Source: Frigidibacter oleivorans
Lineage (GTDB): Bacteria; Pseudomonadota; Alphaproteobacteria; Rhodobacterales; Rhodobacteraceae
Direction: 5' to 3'
Length of the DNA: 64,000 bases
NCBI RefSeq assembly: GCF_003993775.1
Contig: NZ_RJRZ01000019.1
Coordinates: 1 to 64,000, forward strand
In this document: one piece after another, positions 27,666 through 36,725 of the stretch
Numbering within the stretch: position 1 is the stretch's first letter
How the letters are laid out: every line of letters starts with the position of its first letter
Position numbers and translations under genes: made by a program
The notes under the pieces: generated by a model
Told to the model about the DNA's origin: nothing
Databases searched by the model: none
The model's input: only the letters and a program-made list of their open reading frames with translations

Positions 27666-28229
27666 GTGGCCGAGGAGACAAAGCCGCTGCTGATCAAGCG
27701 TTATGCCAGCCGCAGGCTCTACAACACCGAGACCAGCGACTATGTCACGCTGGAGGATATCGCCTCGTTCATCCGCGCGGGGCGCGAGGTGCAGATCGTC
27801 GATCTGAAATCCGGCGATGACCTGACGCGGCAATACCTGCTGCAGATCATCGCGGAACATGAAAGCCGGGGCGAGAACGTCCTGCCGGTCGATGTGCTGA
27901 CCGACCTCGTCCGCAGCTACACGACGCAGGCGCAAAGCGTGGTGCCGCAGTTCCTGGCGATGTCCTTCGAGATGCTGCGCGAAGGCCAGTCGAAGATGAT
28001 GGAAAACCTGCAGACCTTCCCGAACCCGATGGCCTCGATGCCCGGCTTCGACGCGCTGACCCGCCAGCAGCAGAGCTTCCTGAAGGCGATGATGGGCGGC
28101 TGGAAGCCCGGCTCCTCCGGTCCCGAGATGGAAAGCGACAGCGCGCCGCGCGGCAGCGCCGAAAAGGAAGAGCTGGCGCAGATCAAGAAGCAGCTGGCCG
28201 AGCTGCAGGCGAAACTGTCGAAGCTCTGA
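27666..28229 (+). CDS. phaR: PHA synthesis repressor
   Basis: 187 residues. The N-terminal domain (about 8-65) carries IKRYASRRLYNTETSDYVTL, the DNA-binding signature of PhaR, and the next 40 residues the PHB-accumulation domain. Residues after 155 form a charged coiled coil (KEELAQIKKQLAELQAKL). PhaR represses phaP and itself, and is released when it binds PHA granules, so phasin supply follows polymer. The GTG at 27666 is preferred over 27660 because GGGAGG immediately precedes the earlier one. A start-codon GTG suggests low translation. Confidence 0.94.
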   Translation: MAEETKPLLIKRYASRRLYNTETSDYVTLEDIASFIRAGREVQIVDLKSGDDLTRQYLLQIIAEHESRGENVLPVDVLTDLVRSYTTQAQSVVPQFLAMSFEMLREGQSKMMENLQTFPNPMASMPGFDALTRQQQSFLKAMMGGWKPGSSGPEMESDSAPRGSAEKEELAQIKKQLAELQAKLSKL

Positions 28230-28238
28230 CGCCGGGGG

Positions 28239-28278
28239 CCCAGGGGTTGGGGGGCCGGAGGTTCCGGCCCCGCCTGGG
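28239..28278. terminator. Hairpin between convergent phaR and omega-transaminase genes
   Basis: Inner nine-base stem GGGGCCGGA/TCCGGCCCC at 28251-28271 with a shorter outer CCCAG/CTGGG pairing. No U-run on either side, so termination in either direction is probable rather than certain. Confidence 0.55.
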
Positions 28279-29646
28279 TCAGGCCACCTCGGCGAAGACC
28301 TTCTTCAGGGCCGCGTCGAGTTTCTCGAACATCTCGTCCATCTGGCCTTCGGTCAGGATGAACGGCGGGCACAGGACGATCGACTGGCCCAGCGGGCGGC
28401 AGATCAGCCCGTGATCTGTGCAGGTATTGGCGATCCGTTCGCTGACCGACAGCGTGCCCGGGAAGGGGGTCTTGGTCGCGCGGTCCTTCACCGCCTCCAG
28501 CGCCCACATATAGCCGATGCCGCGCAACTCGCCGATGTTCGGGTGTCTGGCAATCTCGGCCAGGCCCGCCTCCATCCGCGGGGCGAGCCGGCGGACATTC
28601 TCGGCCAGCCCCTCGTTCATCACCACGTCAATGGCCTTCAGCGCGATGGCGCAGCCCACCGGATGGCCCGAGGCGGTGAAGCCGTGGGGGAATTCCTCGA
28701 TTGCCTCGGCGGCGGCCTGCAGCCGGTCCGACAGGTCGGGGCCGAGGATCACCGCACCCATCGGGAAATAGCCGGCGGTGATGTTCTTGGAACTGATGAT
28801 CGCGTCGGGCGTGAAGTCGTAGGTCTGGCTGCCCCAGGTGTTGCCGGTGCGCCCGAAGCCGCAGATCACCTCGTCGGCGATCAGCGGGATGCCGTATTTC
28901 TTCAGCACCCGCGACACGGCCTGGAAATAGCCCTTGGACGGCGGGATCACCCCGCCCGCGCCCATCACCGGTTCGGCGAAAAAGCCCGCGATCGTGTCGG
29001 CCCCTTCTTTGATGATCGTCGCCTCCAGCTCGTTCGCCAGACGCTGGGTGAACTGTTCCTCGCTCTCGCCCTCCTGGCCGAAACGCCAGTAATGCGGGCA
29101 GCCCAGATGCAGGAAGCCCGGCAGCGGCAGGCCGAAGACGCTGTTATAGGGCTTGCCGGTCATGCTGGCCGACACGGCGGTGACGCCGTGATAGGCGTTC
29201 CAGCGGGTCAGGATCTTGCGGCGCTGCGGCTGGCCCTCGGCCAGCCCCAGGAACCACAGCATCTTGACCATGGTGTCGTTCGCCTCGGACCCGGAATTGG
29301 TGTAGAAGACCCGCCCCCGCTCGAAGGGCGAGACCTCTACCAGCTTTTCCGACAGCAGCACCGTCTGGTCCGACATCCGGCCGAAGAAGGCGTGATAGCC
29401 GGGGAAGCGGTCATACTGCGCCTTCGCCGCCTCGGCCAGCCCCGGATGGTCGAAGCCCGCGACCATGTTCCACAGGCCGGAATTCGCATCCAGATAGCGC
29501 CGCCCGTGCACGTCGACGACATAGGGGCCCTCGCCATGGGTCAGCACCACCGCGCCGCGTTCCTTCACCGACGGAAGATCGGTGAAGCCGTAGAGCGAGG
29601 CGTTGTCAGCCCGGGATTCCCAGCTGTTGGGCGCATCGTCGCGCAT
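28279..29646 (-). CDS. Omega-aminotransferase, class III PLP (amine/beta-alanine:pyruvate type)
   Basis: 455 residues. From memory it is very similar along its length to the structurally known P. denitrificans omega-transaminase, for example YGFTDLPSVKERG, NAYHGVTAVSASMTGKPYNS, DEVICGFGRTGNTWG, and IISSKN, which carries the Schiff-base Lys. Such enzymes move amino groups from terminal amines or beta-amino acids to pyruvate. A GABA- or putrescine-related role would fit the oxidase/ligase operon next door. It is separated from that operon by the DegT-like gene, so co-regulation is unproven. Confidence 0.92.
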   Translation of the reverse strand: MRDDAPNSWESRADNASLYGFTDLPSVKERGAVVLTHGEGPYVVDVHGRRYLDANSGLWNMVAGFDHPGLAEAAKAQYDRFPGYHAFFGRMSDQTVLLSEKLVEVSPFERGRVFYTNSGSEANDTMVKMLWFLGLAEGQPQRRKILTRWNAYHGVTAVSASMTGKPYNSVFGLPLPGFLHLGCPHYWRFGQEGESEEQFTQRLANELEATIIKEGADTIAGFFAEPVMGAGGVIPPSKGYFQAVSRVLKKYGIPLIADEVICGFGRTGNTWGSQTYDFTPDAIISSKNITAGYFPMGAVILGPDLSDRLQAAAEAIEEFPHGFTASGHPVGCAIALKAIDVVMNEGLAENVRRLAPRMEAGLAEIARHPNIGELRGIGYMWALEAVKDRATKTPFPGTLSVSERIANTCTDHGLICRPLGQSIVLCPPFILTEGQMDEMFEKLDAALKKVFAEVA

Positions 29647-29787
29647 GATCCATTCCTTCCGGTTGGCAGGTCCGTCGCCGGCCCCGCGGTGGCTGGCGCA
29701 AGGCTATCCGGGCGCGGCCCTGCCTTCAACTCCCGCCCGGACGGCCCGCGGCGTCAGGCAGGTTCGGGTATCAGGCAGGCCTAGGTG

Positions 29788-31008
29788 TCAGGCGGTTTCG
29801 GCCTCGGCGGCCAGCAGCGCATCGGCGATGAGGTCCAGTTCCTCGCGGACCAGCCGGGCGGGCAGGCGGACATCGCAGGCCCGGCGCAGCATCGCGCGGG
29901 TGATTGGCAGGTCCGGCAGGTCGGGCAGGAACTGCCAGTTCCAGAAGGCGCGGGCATTGCCGGCGGACAGGCCGAAGACCTGCACCTCGACCCCCCGCGC
30001 GCGGGCGGCGGCGGCAAAGGCCAGCACCTGCGCATCCTGCGCGAAGCCCCGCAGCAGGAACTGGATGGAATCCGGCGCGCGCGTCTCGGCCGGCAGGGGC
30101 GGAGGCACCTCGAACCGCGGGCTGGCGGCCAGCCGGGCGGCGACATGGTCGTGATTGGCCAGCCCGTCCCGCGCGCGGCGCTCCACCTCGACCAGTTGCG
30201 GTCGGATCACCGCCGCCGACAGGTTCTGCATCCGCATGTTGTACAGCGGCAGGCGGTTCTGCCAATGGGTGAAGCTGTTCTGGAAGCCGGGATGCTTTCG
30301 CCAGTTCTCTTCATAGGCGCCCGACATGATGACCGCGCGCGCCGCCACTTCGGGGTCGTCGGTGACCAGCATCCCGCCTTCGCCGCCATTCACCAGCTTG
30401 TAGGACTGGAAGCTGAAGCAGCCCACGCGCCCCAGCGTGCCGATGGGCCGCCCGTTCCAGCGCGTGCCCAGCGAATGAGCCGCATCCTCGATCACCGGCA
30501 GGGCGCGCGCGCCCGCTTCGGACAGGATGGCATCCATGTCCGAGGTATGGCCGCGCATGTGGCTGATCAGCACGGCATCCGCGTCCGCCAGCTTTGCGCG
30601 GAAATCGCCAAGGTCGATCCGCAGATCCTCGCCCACCTCCACTAGGACCGGCACGCAATCGGCATGGACCACCGCCGAGGGCACGGCGGCGAAGGTGAAG
30701 GCGGGGACCAGCACCCGCGCCCCCCGCGGCAGGTCCAGCGCCTTCAGCGCAAGGAAGATGGCAGAGGAGCAGGAGGAACAGGCAAGGGCATAGCGGCTGC
30801 CCAGCAGGCCGGCGAATTCCGCCTCCAGCAGCGCCACGGGCGCACCGGAGGCTGCGGTGTAGCGAAACAGGTCACCGCTGGCCAGCAACCGCTCGATCTC
30901 GTCCCAGGCGGCATCGGGGATCGGTTCGGCACGGTGGACATCGGGGGCGCGAAGGGCAGGGCGGGCGGGGGCTGCGGCACGGGGCAGCGTCACTCCGTCA
31001 TCGGGCAT
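29788..31008 (-). CDS. DegT/DnrJ/EryC1/StrS-family PLP aminotransferase
   Basis: 406 residues. PLP-site elements are present: CSSCSSAIFLALKALDLP, VIEDAAHSLG with the cofactor Asp, and FSFQSYKLVNGGEGGM with Schiff-base Lys204. Family members aminate keto-sugars for surface polysaccharides, antibiotics or cofactors. No sugar-nucleotide genes lie nearby, so the substrate is open. The ATG at 31008 was chosen; the ORF extends 26 residues upstream without family resemblance. Three copies of a TCAGGC-type sequence near 29753-29795 overlap its 3' end and the gap behind it. Confidence 0.85.
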   Translation of the reverse strand: MPDDGVTLPRAAAPARPALRAPDVHRAEPIPDAAWDEIERLLASGDLFRYTAASGAPVALLEAEFAGLLGSRYALACSSCSSAIFLALKALDLPRGARVLVPAFTFAAVPSAVVHADCVPVLVEVGEDLRIDLGDFRAKLADADAVLISHMRGHTSDMDAILSEAGARALPVIEDAAHSLGTRWNGRPIGTLGRVGCFSFQSYKLVNGGEGGMLVTDDPEVAARAVIMSGAYEENWRKHPGFQNSFTHWQNRLPLYNMRMQNLSAAVIRPQLVEVERRARDGLANHDHVAARLAASPRFEVPPPLPAETRAPDSIQFLLRGFAQDAQVLAFAAAARARGVEVQVFGLSAGNARAFWNWQFLPDLPDLPITRAMLRRACDVRLPARLVREELDLIADALLAAEAETA

Positions 31009-31146
31009 CGTCCTGTTCCGTCGTTCTTGCCGTCGGGTCCGGTGTAGCCGAGCCGGGCGCTTTTTGCCACTGCCAAGGCGTCTCACCCCCGTGACACCCC
31101 CGTGAGGCGCCGGCGCATCGCCAGCCGGCGCGCAACTTGCGCCGCG

Positions 31147-32448
31147 TCAGAACCCCAGCCGGTCGCGCAGGGCGAACCATGTCATCGCCAGCACCAGCAG
31201 CGGCGTCCGCCCGGCCCGCCCGCCGGGGAAGCGCGGCGTCGGCAGCCGGGCCATCACGTCGAAGCGTTCGGCCCGTCCCGCCAGTGCCTCGGCCATCAGC
31301 CGGCCCGCCATCACCGCCATCGCCACCCCGTGCCCCGAATAGCCCGAGGCCGACAGGATGTTCGGCGCGACGCGCAGGAAGCAGGGCAGGCGGCTCATGG
31401 TGATGGCCAGCGTCCCGCCCCAGGCATGGTCGATGCGGATGTCTTTGAGGTCCGGATAGACCTGCAGCATCGGGCCGGTGACGGTGCGGCGCACATCGGG
31501 AAAGCGGTAGCCATAGCTTTCGCCGCCGCCGAACAGCAGCCGCCCGTCCTCGCTGAGCCGCCAGTAATTCACCACGAACTTCGTGTCCGCGACCGCGACA
31601 TCCTCGCGCAGCACCTGGTCCCGGCGGTCGCCCAGCGGTTCGGTGGCGAGGATGAAGTTGTTGATCGGCATCACCCGCGCCGCCACCTCGGGCGCAAGCC
31701 CGCCCAGATAGCCGTTTGCCGCCAGCACCACCTGATCGGCCTCGACCATGCCGCGTGCCGTCCGCACCCGGACCAGCCGCCCGCGCTCGATCCCGGTCAC
31801 ATGGCTGCCTTCGTGCAGCACCGCGCCCGCGCCCATCGCCGCCTGCGCGAGGCCGATGGCCAGGTTCAGCGGATGCACATGCCCCGCGCCCCGGTCGATG
31901 TCGCCGCCGCAATAGGCCTCGGACGGCAGGATCGCCCGCAAGGCCTCGCGGTCCAGCGGCTCGATCCGGTCATAGCCATAGTCGCGGGCCAGCTTGTCCG
32001 CGGCGCGGCGGGCGTGATCCACCTCGGACTGGCTGCGGCAGGCATGGACGATGCCGGGGCGAAACCGGCAGGGCATGTCGTGGCGGGCGATCAGGTCCCG
32101 CACCAGCGCCTTCGCCTCTTCGGCGATGTCCCACAGGCGCCGCGCCTCGGCCTTGCCGCCGATCTTTTCCAGCTCGTCCTGATCCAGCCGCTGGCCGGTG
32201 CCGACCTGCCCGCCATTGCGCCCCGAGGCCCCGAAGCCCACGCGATGCGCCTCCAGCAGGACGGTGCGAAAGCCGCGCTCGGCCAGATGCAGCGCCGCCG
32301 ACAGGCCGGTATAGCCGCCGCCCACCACGCAGACATCGGCGCGCACCGTGCCCTCCAGCGCGGGCAGGCGCGGCATCGGCGCGGCGGTGGCGGCATACCA
32401 GCTGTCGGGCCATTCCCCCCGCCGGTCATTGGCAAACAGCAGGTCCAT
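31147..32448 (-). CDS. FAD-dependent amine oxidoreductase (DAO family, PuuB-like)
   Basis: 433 residues. The dinucleotide-binding motif VCVVGGGYTGLSAALHLAERG is near residue 40 and the flavin-site sequence GASGRNGGQVGTGQ follows; the C-terminal SGYSGHGVAMA closes the FAD site. The closest characterised relatives oxidise gamma-glutamylputrescine or sarcosine-like secondary amines. The ATG shares one base with the stop of the glutamine-synthetase-like gene, implying translational coupling. The name PuuB is based on gene context as much as sequence. Confidence 0.87.
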   Translation of the reverse strand: MDLLFANDRRGEWPDSWYAATAAPMPRLPALEGTVRADVCVVGGGYTGLSAALHLAERGFRTVLLEAHRVGFGASGRNGGQVGTGQRLDQDELEKIGGKAEARRLWDIAEEAKALVRDLIARHDMPCRFRPGIVHACRSQSEVDHARRAADKLARDYGYDRIEPLDREALRAILPSEAYCGGDIDRGAGHVHPLNLAIGLAQAAMGAGAVLHEGSHVTGIERGRLVRVRTARGMVEADQVVLAANGYLGGLAPEVAARVMPINNFILATEPLGDRRDQVLREDVAVADTKFVVNYWRLSEDGRLLFGGGESYGYRFPDVRRTVTGPMLQVYPDLKDIRIDHAWGGTLAITMSRLPCFLRVAPNILSASGYSGHGVAMAVMAGRLMAEALAGRAERFDVMARLPTPRFPGGRAGRTPLLVLAMTWFALRDRLGF

Positions 32449-33803
32449 CAGACGTTCAGCAGCAGATGCTCGCGCTCCCACGGGCTGATGACCTGCAGGA
32501 ATTCCTTGTATTCGTTCCGCTTCACGCTTTCGTAGACGCGGCAGAACTCCACCCCCAGCACCTCGCGGATCGGGTCGCATTCGGCGAGGATGTCGAGCGC
32601 GTCGCCCAGGTTCGTGGGCAGTTCCGCATCGTCCATATAGGCGTCGCCCAGACATTCGGGGCGCGGCAGCTTCTGTTCGACCAGCCCCAGATAGCCGCAG
32701 GCGAGCGACGCGGCGAAGGCGAGGTAGGGGTTGCAGTCCATCCCCGCCAGCCGGTTTTCCAGCCGCCGCGCCGCCGGGTCCGAGATCGGCACCCGAAGCC
32801 CGGTGGTGCGGTTGTCGCGGCCCCATTCGAGGTTGATGGGCGCGGCGAAGTCCGGGACATAGCGGCGATAGCTGTTCACATAGGGCGCGAGCAGCGCGAT
32901 CACCGCGGGCAGGTAGGTCTGCATCCCGGCGATGAAATGCAGGAAGGCGTCCGTCTCGCCGCCATTCTCGTCCGAGAAGATGTTGCGCCCGGTGGCGATG
33001 TCGACGATCGAGTGATGGATATGCATCGCCGATCCCGGCTCGCCCTCGATGGGCTTGGCCATGAAGGTGGCGAAACAGTCGTGGCGCAGCGCCGCCTCGC
33101 GGATCAGCCGCTTGAAGTAGAAGATCTGGTCGGCCAGTTCCACCGGCGCGCCATGCTGCAGGTTGATCTCGACCTGACCGGCGCCGCCTTCCTGCAGGAT
33201 GCCGTCGATCTCGAATCCCTGCGCCTCGGCGAAGTCGTAGATGTCGTCGATGACCTTGCCGTATTCGTCCACGGCGGACATCGAATAGGCCTGCTTGGCG
33301 GCGGCGCGGCGGCCCGACCGGCCCATCGGCGGCTGGATCGGCATGTTCGGGTCGGTGTTGCGCGCGACGAGGAAGAATTCCATCTCGGGCGCCACCACCG
33401 GTGTCCAGCCCCGGTCGGCGAACAGCTGCACCACCCGCCGCAGCACGTTGCGCGGCGCCACGGGCACCGGCGCGCCCGACTGGTCTTTCACGTCGTGGAT
33501 CACCTGCAGGGTCACGTCCGCCGTCCAGGGCGCGGCGCTGGCGGTGCGGAAATCCGGCGTCAGGATCATGTCGGGTTCGGTGAAGGCGCCCGACGGATTG
33601 TCGGCCCAGTCCCCGGTGATCGTCTGCAGAAAGATCGAGTTCGGCAGGAAGAAGCTGGGCTGCTTGGCGAATTTCGAGGCCGGCATCGCCTTGCCGCGCG
33701 CGACGCCGGCGATGTCGCCGACGATGCATTCCACCTCGTCGAGCCGTCGTCCGGCGATGTAGTTGCGCGCGGCTTCGGGGATGCGGTCGATCCAGTCGGA
33801 CAT
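32448..33803 (-). CDS. Glutamine-synthetase-like ligase 1 (gamma-glutamyl-amine ligase, PuuA-like)
   Basis: 451 residues. Metal- and substrate-binding motifs are EMEFFLV, GGAGQVEINLQHG, SAMHIHHSI and DNRTTGLRVP. The catalytic core is that of type I-like GS, but the divergent N-terminus and neighbours suggest an amine rather than ammonia as acceptor, as in PuuA (gamma-glutamylputrescine synthetase). Start is one base after the amidotransferase stop. Since a second paralog follows upstream in this operon, the two may differ in substrate. Confidence 0.87.
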   Translation of the reverse strand: MSDWIDRIPEAARNYIAGRRLDEVECIVGDIAGVARGKAMPASKFAKQPSFFLPNSIFLQTITGDWADNPSGAFTEPDMILTPDFRTASAAPWTADVTLQVIHDVKDQSGAPVPVAPRNVLRRVVQLFADRGWTPVVAPEMEFFLVARNTDPNMPIQPPMGRSGRRAAAKQAYSMSAVDEYGKVIDDIYDFAEAQGFEIDGILQEGGAGQVEINLQHGAPVELADQIFYFKRLIREAALRHDCFATFMAKPIEGEPGSAMHIHHSIVDIATGRNIFSDENGGETDAFLHFIAGMQTYLPAVIALLAPYVNSYRRYVPDFAAPINLEWGRDNRTTGLRVPISDPAARRLENRLAGMDCNPYLAFAASLACGYLGLVEQKLPRPECLGDAYMDDAELPTNLGDALDILAECDPIREVLGVEFCRVYESVKRNEYKEFLQVISPWEREHLLLNV

Positions 33804-33804
33804 G

Positions 33805-34485
33805 TCAGGCCCTCGGCTGCTGGAAGAAGGCGGCGATGCGGTCGGCCAGCACGGCGGAATCCTTGGGTGCGCCGATGCCAGCCTCGGCCCGATCCAGCAG
33901 GTCGTCGGGCACCGCGCCGCGCCCGCGGGTGCGGATCAGCCCGGCGATAACCGCGTCGCCGAATTCCGGATGCGCCTGCACGGTGAAGGCGCGGTCGCCA
34001 TAGACCAGCGCCGCGTTCTCGCAAAAGGCGTTCCGCGCCACGACCTCGGCATCCGGCGGCAGCGACACGACCTGATCCTGATGCCAGGCGTTCAGGCGCA
34101 GGGGCTGGCCCTCGAACTGATAGTCCTGCGCCCCCACGGCCCAGCCCCCGTCATGCTTGCGCACCGTCCCGCCAAGAGCCTGCGCGATGATCTGGTGGCC
34201 GAAGCAGATGCCGACCATCGGCACGCCCGCGGCATAGGCGCGGCGGATGAACGCCTCCAGCGGCGGGATGAAGGGGTGGTTCTCATAGGCGCCGTGGCGC
34301 GAGCCGGTGATCAGCCAGCCCTCGCAGTCATGGACGTCCTCCGGAAATTCCATCGCCTCGACATGGAAGGTGCGGAAGGTCAGGCCACGGTCCTTCAGGA
34401 GCGCGCGGAACATGTCCGGATAGTCGCCCAGTTCGTCGCGCAGGACGTCGGGCGACTGGCCGGTCTGCAGGATGCCGATCAGCAT
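33805..34485 (-). CDS. Class I glutamine amidotransferase
   Basis: 226 residues from the ATG at 34485, starting MLIGILQTGQSPD. The triad is complete: Cys94 in GICFGHQ, His172 and Glu174 in HPEF. It resembles stand-alone GMP-synthase-like amidotransferases that remove gamma-glutamyl groups, and in this operon could play the PuuD role of cleaving gamma-glutamyl-GABA. An upstream TTG (34515) would add ten residues and was rejected. Confidence 0.86.
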   Translation of the reverse strand: MLIGILQTGQSPDVLRDELGDYPDMFRALLKDRGLTFRTFHVEAMEFPEDVHDCEGWLITGSRHGAYENHPFIPPLEAFIRRAYAAGVPMVGICFGHQIIAQALGGTVRKHDGGWAVGAQDYQFEGQPLRLNAWHQDQVVSLPPDAEVVARNAFCENAALVYGDRAFTVQAHPEFGDAVIAGLIRTRGRGAVPDDLLDRAEAGIGAPKDSAVLADRIAAFFQQPRA

Positions 34486-34561
34486 GAAAAGCTCGTCTTT
34501 CTTGGTCGCGGCCAACCTACGCCCGCCCCCCGGCAGGGCGCAAGGGGGCGGAACGGCGCGG

Positions 34562-35893
34562 TCAGACGGTGTCGAGGTAGATTTCCGTCTGCTCCTCGGG
34601 CGAGAGTTCCGCCATGTAATGCAGCTCCTGCCGCTTGGTCATGACGAAGTTGTCGACCAGCTCCTGCGAGAAGATGCGCCGCACCACCGGGCTGCCGGCA
34701 AAGGCGTTCAGCGCGCCGTCCCAGGTCGTGGGCAGTTGCGGCAGGTCCAGTGCATAGGCATTGCCCACGATCGGCGGCGGCGGCTCGATCCGGTCCTCGA
34801 TGCCGATCAGCGCCGCGCCCAGGATCGCGGCCAGCATCAGATAGGGGTTCACGTCGCCGCCCGCGACGCGATGTTCGATCCGCCGGGCCGCGGGGCCCGA
34901 GGCGGGAATGCGCAGCGCGGCGGTGCGGTTCTCATAGGCCCAGCCGATGCCGGTGGGGGCATGGGCGTCGGGCACCAGCCGGTCGAAGCTGTTCTCGTGC
35001 GGCGCGAAAACCAGCGTCGATCCGGTCAGCGCCTGCAGGCATCCGGCGACGGCATGGCGCAGCGCTGGGGCACCATCCGGGCTGCCGTCGTTGAAGATGT
35101 TGCGCCCCTGCGCGTCGAGGATCGAGAAATGCGTATGCATCCCGTTGCCCGACCATTCCTCGTAGGGCTTGGCCATGAAGCTGGCGGCGAAGCCGTGGTT
35201 CCGCGCCAGACCCTTGACCAGCATCTTGAACAGCCAGGCATCGTCCGCCGCCTTCAGCGCATCCGGCTGATGCATCATGTTGATTTCGAACTGTCCCGGA
35301 CCGGCCTCGGAAATGGCGGTGTCGGCGGGGATGTCCATCGCCTCGCAGGCGTCGTAGAGGGCCGAGAAGAAGCGGTCGAACGCGTCGAGCGCCCGCAGGC
35401 TGAGGATCTCGCCCCCCGTCCGCCGCTTGCCCGAGCGGGGCGAGGGCGGCACGCGCAGCTGCTTGCCGGAATCGTCGATCAGGAAGAATTCCAGTTCCGT
35501 CGCCACCACCGGCGTCAGCCCGCGCGCTTTGTAGCGCGCCACCACCGCGGCCAGCGCCTGCCGCGGATCGCCGTCATAGGGGCGGCCGTCCTGATGGAAC
35601 ATCCAGATCGGCAGCAGCCCGGTCGGCGCGTCCAGCCACGGCATCGGCATGAAGCCGCGTTCCGTGGGCAGCAGCACCCCGTCGACATCGCCGGATTCGA
35701 AGACCAGCGGGCTGTCCTCGATATCCTCGCCCCAGATGTCGAGATTCATCACCGAGAAGGGAAAGCGCGTGCCTTCGGTCACGATCTTTTCCGCGAAACG
35801 GGCGGGAATGCGTTTGCCCCGCGCGATCCCGTTCAGATCCGCCGCCGCCACGCGGATCGTGCGCACCTGCGGGTGCTCTCTCAGCCAGTCCAT
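34562..35893 (-). CDS. Glutamine-synthetase-like ligase 2
   Basis: 443 residues. Motifs ELEFFLID, GPGQFEINMMHQPD, NGMHTHFSI and ENRTAALRIP define the GS catalytic core. It is clearly related to but much different from ligase 1, including at substrate-side positions (EINMMHQ against EINLQHG). It starts four bases after the stop of the second permease gene, tying it to the transporter. The amine acceptor is unknown; gamma-glutamylation of an imported amine is inferred. Confidence 0.86.
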   Translation of the reverse strand: MDWLREHPQVRTIRVAAADLNGIARGKRIPARFAEKIVTEGTRFPFSVMNLDIWGEDIEDSPLVFESGDVDGVLLPTERGFMPMPWLDAPTGLLPIWMFHQDGRPYDGDPRQALAAVVARYKARGLTPVVATELEFFLIDDSGKQLRVPPSPRSGKRRTGGEILSLRALDAFDRFFSALYDACEAMDIPADTAISEAGPGQFEINMMHQPDALKAADDAWLFKMLVKGLARNHGFAASFMAKPYEEWSGNGMHTHFSILDAQGRNIFNDGSPDGAPALRHAVAGCLQALTGSTLVFAPHENSFDRLVPDAHAPTGIGWAYENRTAALRIPASGPAARRIEHRVAGGDVNPYLMLAAILGAALIGIEDRIEPPPPIVGNAYALDLPQLPTTWDGALNAFAGSPVVRRIFSQELVDNFVMTKRQELHYMAELSPEEQTEIYLDTV

Positions 35894-35897
35894 GATC

Positions 35898-36725
35898 TCA
35901 CCTGATGATCTGCGGTCTCAGCTTCAGGCGAGGCCGCTGGTTGGGGGCAAGATGCCGGTTCAGCCGCCGGTTTGCCACCCCGAACAGCAGGGTCAGGCCA
36001 AGCGTCAGCAGGATGAAGTATCCCGCGACGATCGGGTAGGGCACGAAGGGGTTGAAGGTCTTGTCCGCGAAGTAGTTGGCGTAATAGAGCGCGTCGCCCC
36101 GCTGCTGGAAGGCCGGGAAGCCCGAAAAGAAGACCAGGGTGGTGGCGTGGAACAGGAAGATCGCCTCGTTGGTATAGGCGGGCCAGCCCAGGCGCAGCAT
36201 CGTCGGCCACAGGATGCGGCGGAACCGCGCCCAGCCGGTGATGCCATAAGCCTCGGCCGCCTCCAGGTCGCCCTTGGGCACCGATTTCAGCGCCCCGTAG
36301 AAGATTTCCGCCGAATAGGCGGCGGTGTTCAGGAACAGCACGATCAGTGCCCCGGCCCAGGCCCGGGTCAGCCAGGCGGTTTCCACCGTGATCCCGAAGA
36401 CGTCGATGCCCTGCCGGGGCAGCATCACCAGCGCCTCGTAGGCGAGGAAGAACTGGATGAACAGCGGCGAGCCCCGGAACAGGAAGATGAACCATTCGGC
36501 GGGCTTGCGCAGCCAGCGCGACCGCGCCGCCTTGGCGAGTGCAAGGCCTGTTGCAAGGACAAAGCCCGAGGTCAGCGCCAGTGCGCCGAAATAGATGTTC
36601 CAGATCAGCCCCGAACCGATCAGCACGACCTGCTGGCACAGGGTGAAGTCGGATCGCGGCAGCAGCCGTTCGCCGACGCCCAGCGACCGCAGCCCGTAAT
36701 CGGCCAGTGTTTCCCAGCAGCTCAT
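35898..36725 (-). CDS. ABC amino-acid/amine importer, permease 2 (HisM-like)
   Basis: 275 residues, about five to six hydrophobic helices, with the EAAEAYGITGWARFRRILWP coupling loop that contacts the ATPase. FIFLFRGSPLFIQFFLAYEAL matches the HisM/ArtM family (RGTPLLVQ-like). Its start overlaps permease 1's stop by four bases. It forms the inner-membrane channel with permease 1. Confidence 0.9.
   Translation of the reverse strand: MSCWETLADYGLRSLGVGERLLPRSDFTLCQQVVLIGSGLIWNIYFGALALTSGFVLATGLALAKAARSRWLRKPAEWFIFLFRGSPLFIQFFLAYEALVMLPRQGIDVFGITVETAWLTRAWAGALIVLFLNTAAYSAEIFYGALKSVPKGDLEAAEAYGITGWARFRRILWPTMLRLGWPAYTNEAIFLFHATTLVFFSGFPAFQQRGDALYYANYFADKTFNPFVPYPIVAGYFILLTLGLTLLFGVANRRLNRHLAPNQRPRLKLRPQIIR

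Noticed and set aside
29753-29798. Three TCAGGC-type direct repeats near the DegT gene end
   Set aside because: Short, imperfect and at the edge of coding; probably chance in GC-rich sequence.
31716-33950. 744-residue open frame on the plus strand opposite the oxidase and ligase genes
   Set aside because: Same reason: both genes beneath have full family motifs.
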